Shown here piece by piece: positions 1-7,175 of a DNA stretch of 38,359 nucleotides (position 1 is its first letter; each line of letters opens with the position of its first letter). Source of the DNA: CAYJIL01 sp964370235 (GTDB taxonomy: Bacteria > Bacteroidota > Bacteroidia > Bacteroidales > Rikenellaceae); assembly GCA_964370235.1 (NCBI GenBank), contig CAYJIL010000007.1, positions 1 to 38,359 on the forward strand, in the 5' to 3' direction. The notes beneath the pieces are model-generated. The model ran no database searches and was not told the origin of the DNA. It saw only the letters and a list, made by a program, of their open reading frames with translations. A program made the translations under genes and the position numbers.

Positions 1-2
1 GC

Positions 3-254
3 GAAAAAGACGCCTCTCGTGCACTGTCACTGCTCGTTTTACTAGCATTACTAGGCTCGTGGGTGTATTGGGGCTTTGCCCTAGTGATAGGTTTGTGTTG
101 GTTTTACACTTTCTTTTGCTTGTATCTTGTTGTCGCCACTTGTTTTACTAGCATTACTAGGTTGGTGGGTGAATTAGATTTTGTTATTCTCTTTGGGTAT
201 ATATGTGGAGTTGCAGCTATGAAACTACAATACTCCTGCCCTTATCTTGCTTAG
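3..254 (+). other. Hydrophobic ORF remnant open to the left edge
   Basis: A reading frame is open from the left edge and stops at 252-254, giving about 83 residues. It is very hydrophobic, rich in Leu, Val, Phe and Trp, and would look like two membrane segments. It could be the 3' end of a membrane-protein gene lying off the window. Against this, its end overlaps the stop of the convergent Crp/Fnr gene by 30 bp, and a 20-bp sequence inside it occurs twice in different phases (36-55 and 142-161). In an alternative frame the second copy ends in a short hydrophobic tail with a stop at 175-177. I do not recognise a family. It may equally be a decayed or frameshifted gene end. Confidence 0.2.
32..175 (+). 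repeat. Short imperfect direct repeat, two copies 106 bp apart
   Basis: The 20-mer GTTTTACTAGCATTACTAGG occurs at 36-55 and again at 142-161. Similarity continues on the right through a shared GTGGGTG. Each copy contains TACTAG twice, three bases apart. The 106-bp offset is not a multiple of three, so if the region codes, the copies are read in different frames. Confidence 0.6.
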
Positions 255-791
255 AGTGGGGAGGGTGATTCCCAAAAATGATGCTATGTAGCCTAAATTA
301 ACACGTGAGTATATGTTGGGGAGTCTCTCTAGTAGTTTGGTGTGTCGCTCGCTAGCCGATAGCGAAAGTATGTCTATGCGGTGTAGTTGTAGAGCTAACA
401 CGCACTCTTGGTGTGCGACTCTCGACCAATTGGCAATGTCTATGTCTATTTGGTAGAGTTGGTTGAGTCGATCTATTGGAATGCTGTAAACTTCGCACTC
501 TTCTAGTGATGTAACACATTCAAAACCCGGTTGGCCTCGGTATAAATCGAGCAGTCCAAAGGTCATATCTCCCTCTTTGGAAAACCAAGTTGTGACATCG
601 TTACCGTCAATTATGCAGTGCGAACGAGTAATACCCCTCTCTATGAAATAGACATCTCTATCGAATCGTCCCTCTTTTATTATTAACTGTTTTTTGGGAA
701 TAATATGGTGGGTAAGGTTCGAGATAAGAAGTTCTAACGAACTATCCGAAATAGGGTATGTTGACTTGATTGCAGTTATTATATTCTCCAT
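225..791 (-). CDS. Crp/Fnr-family transcriptional regulator
   Basis: The 188-residue product has the Crp/Fnr layout. Residues about 20-115 form a cyclic-nucleotide-binding-type beta-roll, with the typical run from the GRFDRDVYFIERG segment through the GDMTFGLLDLYRGQP segment. A connecting helix follows, and a C-terminal helix-turn-helix lies near residues 165-186. Members act as cytoplasmic dimers on promoter DNA. There is no cysteine cluster for an Fe-S centre, so it is not an Fnr-type oxygen sensor. Bacteroidetes proteins of this length and type usually have unknown effectors. It is the last gene after the acyltransferase-3 and DUF418 genes, but a terminator hairpin and its own -7 box precede it, so it is probably expressed separately. 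Confidence 0.88.
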   Translation of the reverse strand: MENIITAIKSTYPISDSSLELLISNLTHHIIPKKQLIIKEGRFDRDVYFIERGITRSHCIIDGNDVTTWFSKEGDMTFGLLDLYRGQPGFECVTSLEECEVYSIPIDRLNQLYQIDIDIANWSRVAHQECVLALQLHRIDILSLSASERHTKLLERLPNIYSRVNLGYIASFLGITLPTLSKIRAGVL

Positions 792-796
792 TGGGC

Positions 797-832
797 AAAA
801 AAAAGCTCTCTCATCTTTGTTGACGAGAGAGC
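797..832 (-). terminator. Intrinsic terminator after the DUF418 gene
   Basis: On the minus strand an 8-bp stem, GCTCTCTC (832-825) with GAGAGAGC (812-805), has a 12-nt loop and is followed by eight U residues (804-797). It lies just downstream of the DUF418 stop and only a few bases before the Crp/Fnr start codon. Confidence 0.8.
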
Positions 833-839
833 AAATATA
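832..839 (-). promoter_or_regulatory. Putative -7 box for the Crp/Fnr gene
   Basis: On the minus strand TATATTTG matches the Bacteroidetes -7 consensus TAnnTTTG. It abuts the terminator stem, sharing base 832. The expected start of transcription falls inside the 5' arm of that hairpin, so the new transcript would lack a full terminator stem. No good -33 TTTG is seen at the right distance. Confidence 0.5.
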
Positions 840-849
840 GTAAAAAGTT

Positions 850-1965
850 TTATCTTTTACCTATCCATGTGAGCCTATGCCATAGCGACTCCAGCGGACC
901 TTTTGTGTGGTGATTCAACCACCATTTACTAAATATTAATTGTGTGTAAAATACTAATACACCTATTACTATGCTGAGCGTTACTCCAACATACGGGGTG
1001 AGATGTAAACCCCAGCTGTAGAATATTGTGGTGCAAATGACACTTTGCCCAATAAAGTTGGTAAGGCTCATTTTGCCATATAACGCTAGCGATTGCCATG
1101 CTTTACTCCTTTCGCAGCACCTGTACAAGTATGCAATAATTGATATAATGAGTGCCGAAGAGGCAAGGTTTGAATACATGGTTAAAGGATAGAAACTAAC
1201 CACTTTATTAAGCCCATAAATTACCAAAACCATCACTAGCGAAATGCTACCCATAACGAGGTATAGTTTTTTTGTACCATCAAAAATGCGGTAGCGATAT
1301 GCCAAAATACCCAGTGTGAATAGTGCTAATGTTTGCCCAAAACGACCCGTCTCAACAGCCCACGTTAGTGCCCCCTGTGTGCCAATGGTGGCATTGTTGA
1401 GTGCTATATTCCAAAACGAAGCTCCGTTATTTTTGCTCACTAGCTCGTTGTAGTAGTCGATGTAGCTCTCGCCCAAGAACGGTGATATTGCATTCGCTAT
1501 CTCTAGCGGTTGTAGTGCTAAAATTACAGCAATTACGATTAATGCTTTGTTTGGTAGTGTCGAAATAGCAATAATTGGAATTATGCTAAGTGCATAAAAC
1601 ACCAAAGGATCTCCGCCACTAAATAATGCAGCATTAAATAAACCAAACCCTACGAGTAGCACCATGCGCCATAGTATGCGCCTTTTTGTACCCTTTGTTT
1701 TACGCTCTGCCTGAAGAGAGAGGGTAAAGCCCATTAGTAATGCAAAAATTGCGTATGCCTTACCCTCAAATAAAAAGTATAGTGTGGTTTTTATTGTATT
1801 GTCTAGCTCGGCGAGCCAAGTGGGAGCACTCCATAGAGCTGGAGTGCTATACAAAAAGTTGTTTGAGCAATGAATCAATAGTATCGCTACTAGTGCTATT
1901 CCTCGGGTTGTGTCAACCAAAGAGTTTCTACCGCTCGTTTGCTTAACCCATAATCCATTTGCCAT
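850..1965 (-). CDS. DUF418 family membrane protein (YeiB-like)
   Basis: The 371-residue product is a polytopic membrane protein. Its N-terminal motif (SLVDTTRGIALVAILLIH) is the DUF418/acyltransferase-like start, with R and D before the first membrane helix. The C-terminal third (YGKMSLTNFIGQS, then YSWGL and FSKWWL with GPLESLWHRLTW) is the DUF418 signature. About nine or ten membrane segments can be seen. The biochemical function of the family is not established; it is related in fold to acyltransferase-3 enzymes that acylate surface glycans. The ORF start overlaps the stop of the upstream acyltransferase gene by 23 bp, which suggests translational coupling. A terminator follows the stop. 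Confidence 0.85.
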   Translation of the reverse strand: MANGLWVKQTSGRNSLVDTTRGIALVAILLIHCSNNFLYSTPALWSAPTWLAELDNTIKTTLYFLFEGKAYAIFALLMGFTLSLQAERKTKGTKRRILWRMVLLVGFGLFNAALFSGGDPLVFYALSIIPIIAISTLPNKALIVIAVILALQPLEIANAISPFLGESYIDYYNELVSKNNGASFWNIALNNATIGTQGALTWAVETGRFGQTLALFTLGILAYRYRIFDGTKKLYLVMGSISLVMVLVIYGLNKVVSFYPLTMYSNLASSALIISIIAYLYRCCERSKAWQSLALYGKMSLTNFIGQSVICTTIFYSWGLHLTPYVGVTLSIVIGVLVFYTQLIFSKWWLNHHTKGPLESLWHRLTWIGKR

Positions 1966-3031
1966 ATTTCTTTGACTTTAGTACTAGAGCAACAAATGCC
2001 CAGTTAACACCAAGTAGTACAAAAGAACTTACTACCATTTTTGCCATTACGTGAATGTTCATGCTGTCTACTAGATTGTAGATTGGGCCAAGGAATATGT
2101 AGTGTGACATCCAAATACCAAACGTACATAGGCTAATGCTCTTTAGTGCTTTGTTTACGGTAGGGTTGTTGTACTTTAGCTTTTGTGCTATCATAGCAAT
2201 AGGTATTGTCATAAGTGCTACGTTTGGCGAACAGTAGGTGTAGAATAGCTCAACAAGTGCAGCAGGTTGCCCCGGAACAGCAGTAATATCCTTAAAGCCA
2301 ATAAACGTTACTAGATAACCTATCGTAAACATAGGGATAGAGATAGCTATTACCTTAGCCCACGAAATGTTTATTGGGTATTTCATCATATAGTGACCAA
2401 GTAGTAGGTAGCCGTTAAATCCTGCAAAGTAGTATAGCATACCAAACTCGTTCCACGAACACTCACCCCACACCTCTAGCGAGAAGTACTCTCTCAAATA
2501 TGGAATAAATAGCGATAGCGACCATAGTGCCAAGAACCACTGCATATCTTTTTTGCTAGCCTTCTCGACCCAAGCCGAAAAGATAGGGATATATAGGTAT
2601 AGTCCAATTAGCACATATATATACCACATTTGAACAGCAAAATAGCTAAACGTTAGTGGAATTTGTGCTACATGGCGCATAGCATCACCAAACTCGTGCG
2701 ATGGTGTTACCCATGCAAAAAACTCGTTAATGGTTGCAAGCTCGCAGCCCATTAGTCCGCTTACCCATGGGAATATATTGTAGATTACAGACCAAATAAG
2801 GAATGGGATCATAATTCTGAAGATGCGTTTTTTTGCAAATTCACCTATCGAGCCCACCGACGGAAGCAGCAGAGCACCGCTCACCATAACAAATAGTGGA
2901 ATGGCTGGGCGTAGGAATGAGCCATAAAAACTACCCCACACATTATACCAAGGCTCGCTGCGCTGCTCGGGCGTAACGTTATCGGTACAGTGTACGGCAA
3001 TCATCATAAAAATTGCAATTAGCTTGAGTAG
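1943..3031 (-). CDS. Acyltransferase-3 family membrane protein, 5' end lost in gap
   Basis: The visible part is about 362 codons. Reading upstream of the first in-frame ATG (3007) stays open to the gap and gives LLKLIAIFMMIAVHCTDN, which is the usual first helix of acyltransferase-3 proteins (D-x-x-R-x-x-A, then a helix ending in H). The true start therefore lies inside the N run. The conserved histidine after the first helix is present, and about ten hydrophobic segments follow. Family members O-acylate sugars of polysaccharides, LPS or peptidoglycan at the inner membrane; the substrate here is unknown. It overlaps the DUF418 gene downstream. Confidence 0.85.
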   Translation of the reverse strand, partial: LLKLIAIFMMIAVHCTDNVTPEQRSEPWYNVWGSFYGSFLRPAIPLFVMVSGALLLPSVGSIGEFAKKRIFRIMIPFLIWSVIYNIFPWVSGLMGCELATINEFFAWVTPSHEFGDAMRHVAQIPLTFSYFAVQMWYIYVLIGLYLYIPIFSAWVEKASKKDMQWFLALWSLSLFIPYLREYFSLEVWGECSWNEFGMLYYFAGFNGYLLLGHYMMKYPINISWAKVIAISIPMFTIGYLVTFIGFKDITAVPGQPAALVELFYTYCSPNVALMTIPIAMIAQKLKYNNPTVNKALKSISLCTFGIWMSHYIFLGPIYNLVDSMNIHVMAKMVVSSFVLLGVNWAFVALVLKSKKYGKWIMG

Positions 3032-3131
3032 NNNNNNNNNNNNNNNNNNNNNNNNNNNNNNNNNNNNNNNNNNNNNNNNNNNNNNNNNNNNNNNNNNNNN
3101 NNNNNNNNNNNNNNNNNNNNNNNNNNNNNNN
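3032..3131. other. Scaffold gap of exactly 100 N
   Basis: One hundred unknown bases join two contigs. Exactly 100 N is a common placeholder, so the true distance is unknown. It hides the start of the acyltransferase gene, the -33 region of the promoter at 3132 and possibly whole genes such as a regulator or transporter of the 3180-14606 unit. Confidence 0.95.
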
Positions 3132-3139
3132 TACTTTTG
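3132..3139 (+). promoter_or_regulatory. Putative -7 box for the 3180-14606 unit
   Basis: TACTTTTG matches TAnnTTTG and lies 40 bp before the ATG at 3180. The expected leader is about 30-35 nt. The -33 element would lie in the gap, so only half of the promoter can be tested. Confidence 0.5.
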
Positions 3140-3179
3140 TAGTATGATGCTAATTGTAGATTAAATTTAAAATCAATAG

Positions 3180-4928
3180 ATGAAACGCTATATACTGCCA
3201 CTGTTGCTAACACTTTCGACGCTGTCACTATCTTCCCAAACCAAGGTTTGGCAAAGTGAATCTATCGCCGTTAGTGGTGATAATATTATTTTAGGTAATA
3301 ATAATACAAAAGAGATTGTAAAGCTAGATGAATCGGGTAAGACCGTTGCATCGCTTAGCTTTGATGATCCAGTTACGGGGCTTGTTGTTTATGGTAACGA
3401 TGCCTATGTAACAACTAGCTACGCAAAGGGAGCTTTGCATAAAGTTAATCTCGATACATTTACTCTAGGTGGTAGCCTTGTACTAGATATGGGTTCAAAA
3501 AGCCCAACGGTTGATAAGGATGGTAAGTTTATATATGTATGTAACCAATTTAAAGGCACAGTTTCAAAAGTTGATTTAGCATCGATGAAAGAAGTGGCTT
3601 CGGGCAAAGCTGTTCGAGAGCCTTTTGCAAGTGTTCTTTCGGCAGATGGCAAATATCTATTTGTAAATAACTTCTTGCCTTTGGCACCAGCTCAGCTAGA
3701 TTATGTAGCTAGCGAGCTCTCTGTTTTTGATACACAGAGCATGCAACTAGTAAAAAATATTACGCTTGATAATGGTAGTAATGCCCTACGTGGTATTGCT
3801 CTGTCGCCCGATGGTCGTTATGTGTTAATATCACACAACCTTGGGCGTTTTCAGGTGCCTACCTCTCAGCTTCAGCAAGGGTGGATGAACACAAGTGCAC
3901 TTAGCGTAGTTGATGCCTCATCGCTTGAGTTTGTGGCAACAACTTTGCTAGACGAGCCAGAGAGAGGTGCAGCAGGTATTTGGGGTGTACAAACAGCGGG
4001 CGATAAAATTGTAGTTTCGCATTCGGGTACACACGATATTAGCGTGATTCCTTATACCGACTTTGCTATAAAGCTAGAGGGCTATGAGCAAAAAACAAAT
4101 CTATCGTATGACCTATACTTTATATATGGCCTAAGAGAGCGCATTCCAATTGTAGGTAATGGCCCACGCAACTTTGTTATAAAAGATGATAAGGCATATA
4201 TACCTACATTCTTTTCGGATACTCTTAACGTATATAACCTAGAGAGTGGCGATAACAAAGTAATAGCATATAATCCCGACAGAGTTGAAACGCCACAAAA
4301 CATAGGCGAGCGCAACTTTAACGATGCAATGCTATGCTTTCAGAATTGGCAATCGTGTAATGGTTGTCACCCGGGGCAGGGGCGTACCGATGGTCTTAAC
4401 TGGGACTTAATGAACGATGGTATTGGTAATCCCAAAAACTGTAAGAGTATGCTACTAGCGCACGTTACAGGCCCAGCTATGATTACGGGTATTCGAGAGA
4501 GTGCCGAGGTAGCAGTACGCAAGGGATTCACTCACATTCAGTTTGCAAACGTAGATGAACAAGCACAAGTATATGTAGATGACTACCTAAAGGCGCTAAA
4601 GCCTTTACCTAGTCCATATCTTGTAAATGGCGAGCTATCTGAGCTAGCAAAAAAAGGTAAAACCGTTTTCGATAAGCTAAATTGTGCAATGTGTCACAGT
4701 GGCGAGTACTACACCGACCTAAAAATGCACCGCATTGGCGAAAATGTAGAGTTTGAGAAAGGTTGGGACACCCCAACACTAATTGAGGTGTGGCGCACTG
4801 CTCCCTACCTATTTGATGGTAGAGCAGTTACTATGCAAGATGTGTTTAAGAAGTATCGTCACGGTATTATGGGCGAGGTTTCGGACAGTGATCTTGATGC
4901 GTTAAGTGAATACGTATTATCGTTATAA
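3180..4928 (+). CDS. YVTN beta-propeller / diheme MauG-like cytochrome c
   Basis: The 582-residue protein has a Sec signal peptide (about residues 1-20, ending SLSSQ). A seven-bladed YVTN-type propeller covers about 25-365. A C-terminal diheme cytochrome c peroxidase/MauG-like domain has haem motifs CNGCH (C393-H397) and CAMCH (C502-H506). Around the haems are the family stretches GRTDGLNWDL, GIGNPKN and WRTAPYLFDGRA. Such proteins are exported and either reduce peroxide or carry out long-range oxidations through a high-valent diheme centre; the substrate here is unknown. It is the first gene of the unit, with the next ATG three bases after its stop. It needs cytochrome c maturation, supplied by the CcsBA gene downstream. 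Fusion of a propeller with this diheme domain is known in other phyla. Confidence 0.85.
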   Translation: MKRYILPLLLTLSTLSLSSQTKVWQSESIAVSGDNIILGNNNTKEIVKLDESGKTVASLSFDDPVTGLVVYGNDAYVTTSYAKGALHKVNLDTFTLGGSLVLDMGSKSPTVDKDGKFIYVCNQFKGTVSKVDLASMKEVASGKAVREPFASVLSADGKYLFVNNFLPLAPAQLDYVASELSVFDTQSMQLVKNITLDNGSNALRGIALSPDGRYVLISHNLGRFQVPTSQLQQGWMNTSALSVVDASSLEFVATTLLDEPERGAAGIWGVQTAGDKIVVSHSGTHDISVIPYTDFAIKLEGYEQKTNLSYDLYFIYGLRERIPIVGNGPRNFVIKDDKAYIPTFFSDTLNVYNLESGDNKVIAYNPDRVETPQNIGERNFNDAMLCFQNWQSCNGCHPGQGRTDGLNWDLMNDGIGNPKNCKSMLLAHVTGPAMITGIRESAEVAVRKGFTHIQFANVDEQAQVYVDDYLKALKPLPSPYLVNGELSELAKKGKTVFDKLNCAMCHSGEYYTDLKMHRIGENVEFEKGWDTPTLIEVWRTAPYLFDGRAVTMQDVFKKYRHGIMGEVSDSDLDALSEYVLSL

Positions 4929-4931
4929 GCT

Positions 4932-6062
4932 ATGGAGAATATATTTAAGTTTTACACCCACAAAATAGACAACTGCGAGTGCTTTGGCAGCGCAGTAGAG
5001 GCTCTTTTTGATGGCATATATTCTAGGTCGGGCAAAAGCGCTATTCGTGTGGTTGTTTTTGGTAGCAGTCGCTCAAACGAGGAGTATCTTGAGCAAAGAA
5101 CCCAAATATTTGACACCGTAGCCAAGCTATACGATGGTAGATTGCTATGTAGCTATATAGCACAAAAACCTTTTGACGGGGAGTTGGTTGCCGAGGTAAC
5201 CGAGCTATCTGGTGATGTGCCACACTACTGGGGAGTGAGTAACGATATTCGCTACCTGCAAATGAAATACAATGGCAGAGTAGAGCTAATGACTGGTGGT
5301 ATATATTCGCAATTAGAGAGTGGAATTGCTAGTCAATCGGTCGATATATTTAAGCGGTTGTCCGCATTGCTTGCAGCACTCGATTATTCGATTGACGATA
5401 TAACACGACAGTGGAACTATATAGAGCGTATTGTTGACATCGAAAACAACAAGCAGCACTACCAAATATTTAACGATGCACGCACCATCTTCTACCGTGA
5501 TACACAGTGGAGCGCAGGTTACCCTGCTGCAACAGGTATTGGTATGCAGTATGGTGGTGTTATTGTTGAGGTGAATGCCACAATGGGTTCACACCAATAT
5601 GCCAAAGCAATAGATAATAGCCTACAAAGAGCGGCTCACATATACTCACAAGAGGTTTTAGTGGGCGAGGCCGAGTTTGGAATCGAGCGTTCGACTCCCA
5701 AGTTTGAGCGAGGTAAAGTAGTAGATTATAATAATTCTCCGCTATTCTACATATCGGGAACGGCAGCAATTCGTGGCGAAGAGAGTGTAGCAGAGGGCGA
5801 TGTAGTGGCACAAAATATTGCCACAATGGAAAACATCGACCACCTAATATCGACACAAAACAGAGAGCTATTTGGTGATGTTAGTGGCGTAGAACTAGGC
5901 TATGGTCTACTGCGGGTCTACATAAAAGAAGATAGCGATGCGGCAGCGGTGCTGGAGTATATGAAGCCCACATACCCGCACATTGAGCTAATATTTGTTA
6001 AGGCAGATGTTTGTCGAGACGAGCTACTAATCGAAATCGAAGGCTTTGCCAGCGCAAAATAA
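4932..6062 (+). CDS. RidA/YjgF-superfamily protein, chorismatase-like
   Basis: The 376-residue protein has no signal peptide and is expected in the cytoplasm. The middle shows the chorismatase/pteridine-dependent deoxygenase-like pattern: WNYIERIVDIE, then YQIFNDARTIFYRD, then PAATGIGMQYGG (about residues 162-208). The C-terminal half is a RidA-type domain with SGTAAIRGEESVAEGDVVAQN, a conserved RVYIK arginine (R328) and a terminal ELLIEIEG segment (E364, E368, E370). Relatives hydrolyse chorismate (FkbO, Hyg5) or belong to uncharacterised Rid clades. No chorismate-using biosynthesis genes are nearby, so the true substrate may be another enol, keto or imine compound produced by the unit. Family assignment is fairly sure; function is not. 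Confidence 0.7.
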   Translation: MENIFKFYTHKIDNCECFGSAVEALFDGIYSRSGKSAIRVVVFGSSRSNEEYLEQRTQIFDTVAKLYDGRLLCSYIAQKPFDGELVAEVTELSGDVPHYWGVSNDIRYLQMKYNGRVELMTGGIYSQLESGIASQSVDIFKRLSALLAALDYSIDDITRQWNYIERIVDIENNKQHYQIFNDARTIFYRDTQWSAGYPAATGIGMQYGGVIVEVNATMGSHQYAKAIDNSLQRAAHIYSQEVLVGEAEFGIERSTPKFERGKVVDYNNSPLFYISGTAAIRGEESVAEGDVVAQNIATMENIDHLISTQNRELFGDVSGVELGYGLLRVYIKEDSDAAAVLEYMKPTYPHIELIFVKADVCRDELLIEIEGFASAK

Positions 6063-6093
6063 ATAAGAGTATTAATCATATAAAATAATTGAA

Positions 6094-6810
6094 ATGTACA
6101 AAGTAAAAAGTTTAATCCTAGCCTCTACGGTGGCACTAGCAACAGCTTGTTGCTCAAATAACGATAAGAAGCAGTGTGCAGCTGAATCATCTTGTTGCGG
6201 TTCATCGACAGAGTGTTCACAAACAAAAACAACTATGAAGTATACAAAAAAGTACACAAACGCAGATTTTTACACAGACGGCAAGTTTAACCAAGAGGTA
6301 GCTAAAGAGGCTTACCTAGACATGTTTAAGCACTATGGTGTGCCTTACACAGACTTTATGAAGACTGATATGTGGGTTACAGACTTTGGTCTAGGCGATT
6401 TTGAGAACGTAGGTATGGGCGGTATTTTCTGGGTAAATGATGCAGAGCACGCATACTTTGGTCACGAAATCTATCTACTTCCTTCGCAGATGATTCCTGA
6501 GCACTACCACATGCCAACACCGGGTCACCCTGCTAAGTTTGAGAGCTGGATGGTAAGAAATGGTTCTTGTTACAACTTCTCGGTTGTGGGTGATGCAACA
6601 CCAAATCCTCCTGCACTTCCTGCAACACAAGCTCCAACTATCAAGAGTAAAAACTTTGTAGTTATGGAAGTTGGCGATATCGCACACCTTAAAGAAACTG
6701 AGACTGCTCACTTCCTAATGGCAACAGACGAAGGTGCTATTGTATCGGAGTTTGCTAACTACCACGATGGTGCTGGTCTAGGTTTCACAAACCCAGAAGC
6801 TAAGTTATAA
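6094..6810 (+). CDS. Cys-rich cupin lipoprotein, D-lyxose isomerase-like
   Basis: The 238-residue product starts with a lipoprotein signal (lipobox LATAC, Cys19). A short Cys-rich tether follows, with C19, C20, C28, C34, C35 and C41. The rest is a cupin: metal-ligand pattern PEHYHMP with a following K and E (KFES) in motif 1, and a later His in GDIAHLKETETAHF. The VTDFGLGDFENVG stretch before it and the EFANYHDGAGLGF tail resemble D-lyxose/D-mannose ketol-isomerase cupins. A membrane-anchored, periplasm-facing isomerase or sugar-binding cupin is likely. A shorter cytoplasmic form could start at Met48 (6235), but the signal peptide is convincing. It is 31 bp after the Rid-like gene and 32 bp before the VOC-like gene. 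Confidence 0.65.
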   Translation: MYKVKSLILASTVALATACCSNNDKKQCAAESSCCGSSTECSQTKTTMKYTKKYTNADFYTDGKFNQEVAKEAYLDMFKHYGVPYTDFMKTDMWVTDFGLGDFENVGMGGIFWVNDAEHAYFGHEIYLLPSQMIPEHYHMPTPGHPAKFESWMVRNGSCYNFSVVGDATPNPPALPATQAPTIKSKNFVVMEVGDIAHLKETETAHFLMATDEGAIVSEFANYHDGAGLGFTNPEAKL

Positions 6811-6842
6811 TATAGTATATTATTAACCCAAATTATAGAACT

Positions 6843-7160
6843 ATGAGAAGAATAAGCCATATAGGTATGCCAACCTCTCAGGTGCAACCTAACGAGAATT
6901 ATAGTGCTGATATGAAACTGTTTTTGACAGACTATAGCCAGAGTCCTAACAAAATAGAGTTCCTACGTTTTGAGGCAGATTCAACAATGCCACAAATCCT
7001 AAAGGATATGCCACATATTGCATATGAGGTAGACTCTATCGAAGAGGAGATGAAAGGCAAGACAGTAGTTATGCCAATAACAAAACTATCAGACACTCTT
7101 ACTATCGCTTTCATCGAAGAAGAGGGGATTGCAATTGAGTTAATGGAGGTAAAATCTTAA
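6843..7160 (+). CDS. Small VOC/glyoxalase-fold-like protein
   Basis: The 105-residue cytoplasmic protein begins MRRISHIGMPT, the usual first strand of vicinal-oxygen-chelate proteins with a metal-type His (H6). It continues with LFLTDYSQSPNKIEFLRFE and PHIAYEVDSIEEE, and ends IAIELMEVKS, where a metal-ligand Glu is normally found. VOC enzymes include glyoxalases, epimerases and dioxygenases that bind a metal through vicinal oxygens of the substrate. The protein is at the short end of the family and would need to dimerise. Sandwiched between a cupin and DhaK in a tight gene run, it may isomerise or epimerise a small keto-sugar or its phosphate. Function is inferred only. Confidence 0.6.
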   Translation: MRRISHIGMPTSQVQPNENYSADMKLFLTDYSQSPNKIEFLRFEADSTMPQILKDMPHIAYEVDSIEEEMKGKTVVMPITKLSDTLTIAFIEEEGIAIELMEVKS

Positions 7161-7175
7161 AATTAATAAGGCATT

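Noticed and set aside
3019..3228. Minus-strand ORF running through the N block
   Set aside because: Most of it is undefined sequence and it overlaps the start of the MauG-like gene.
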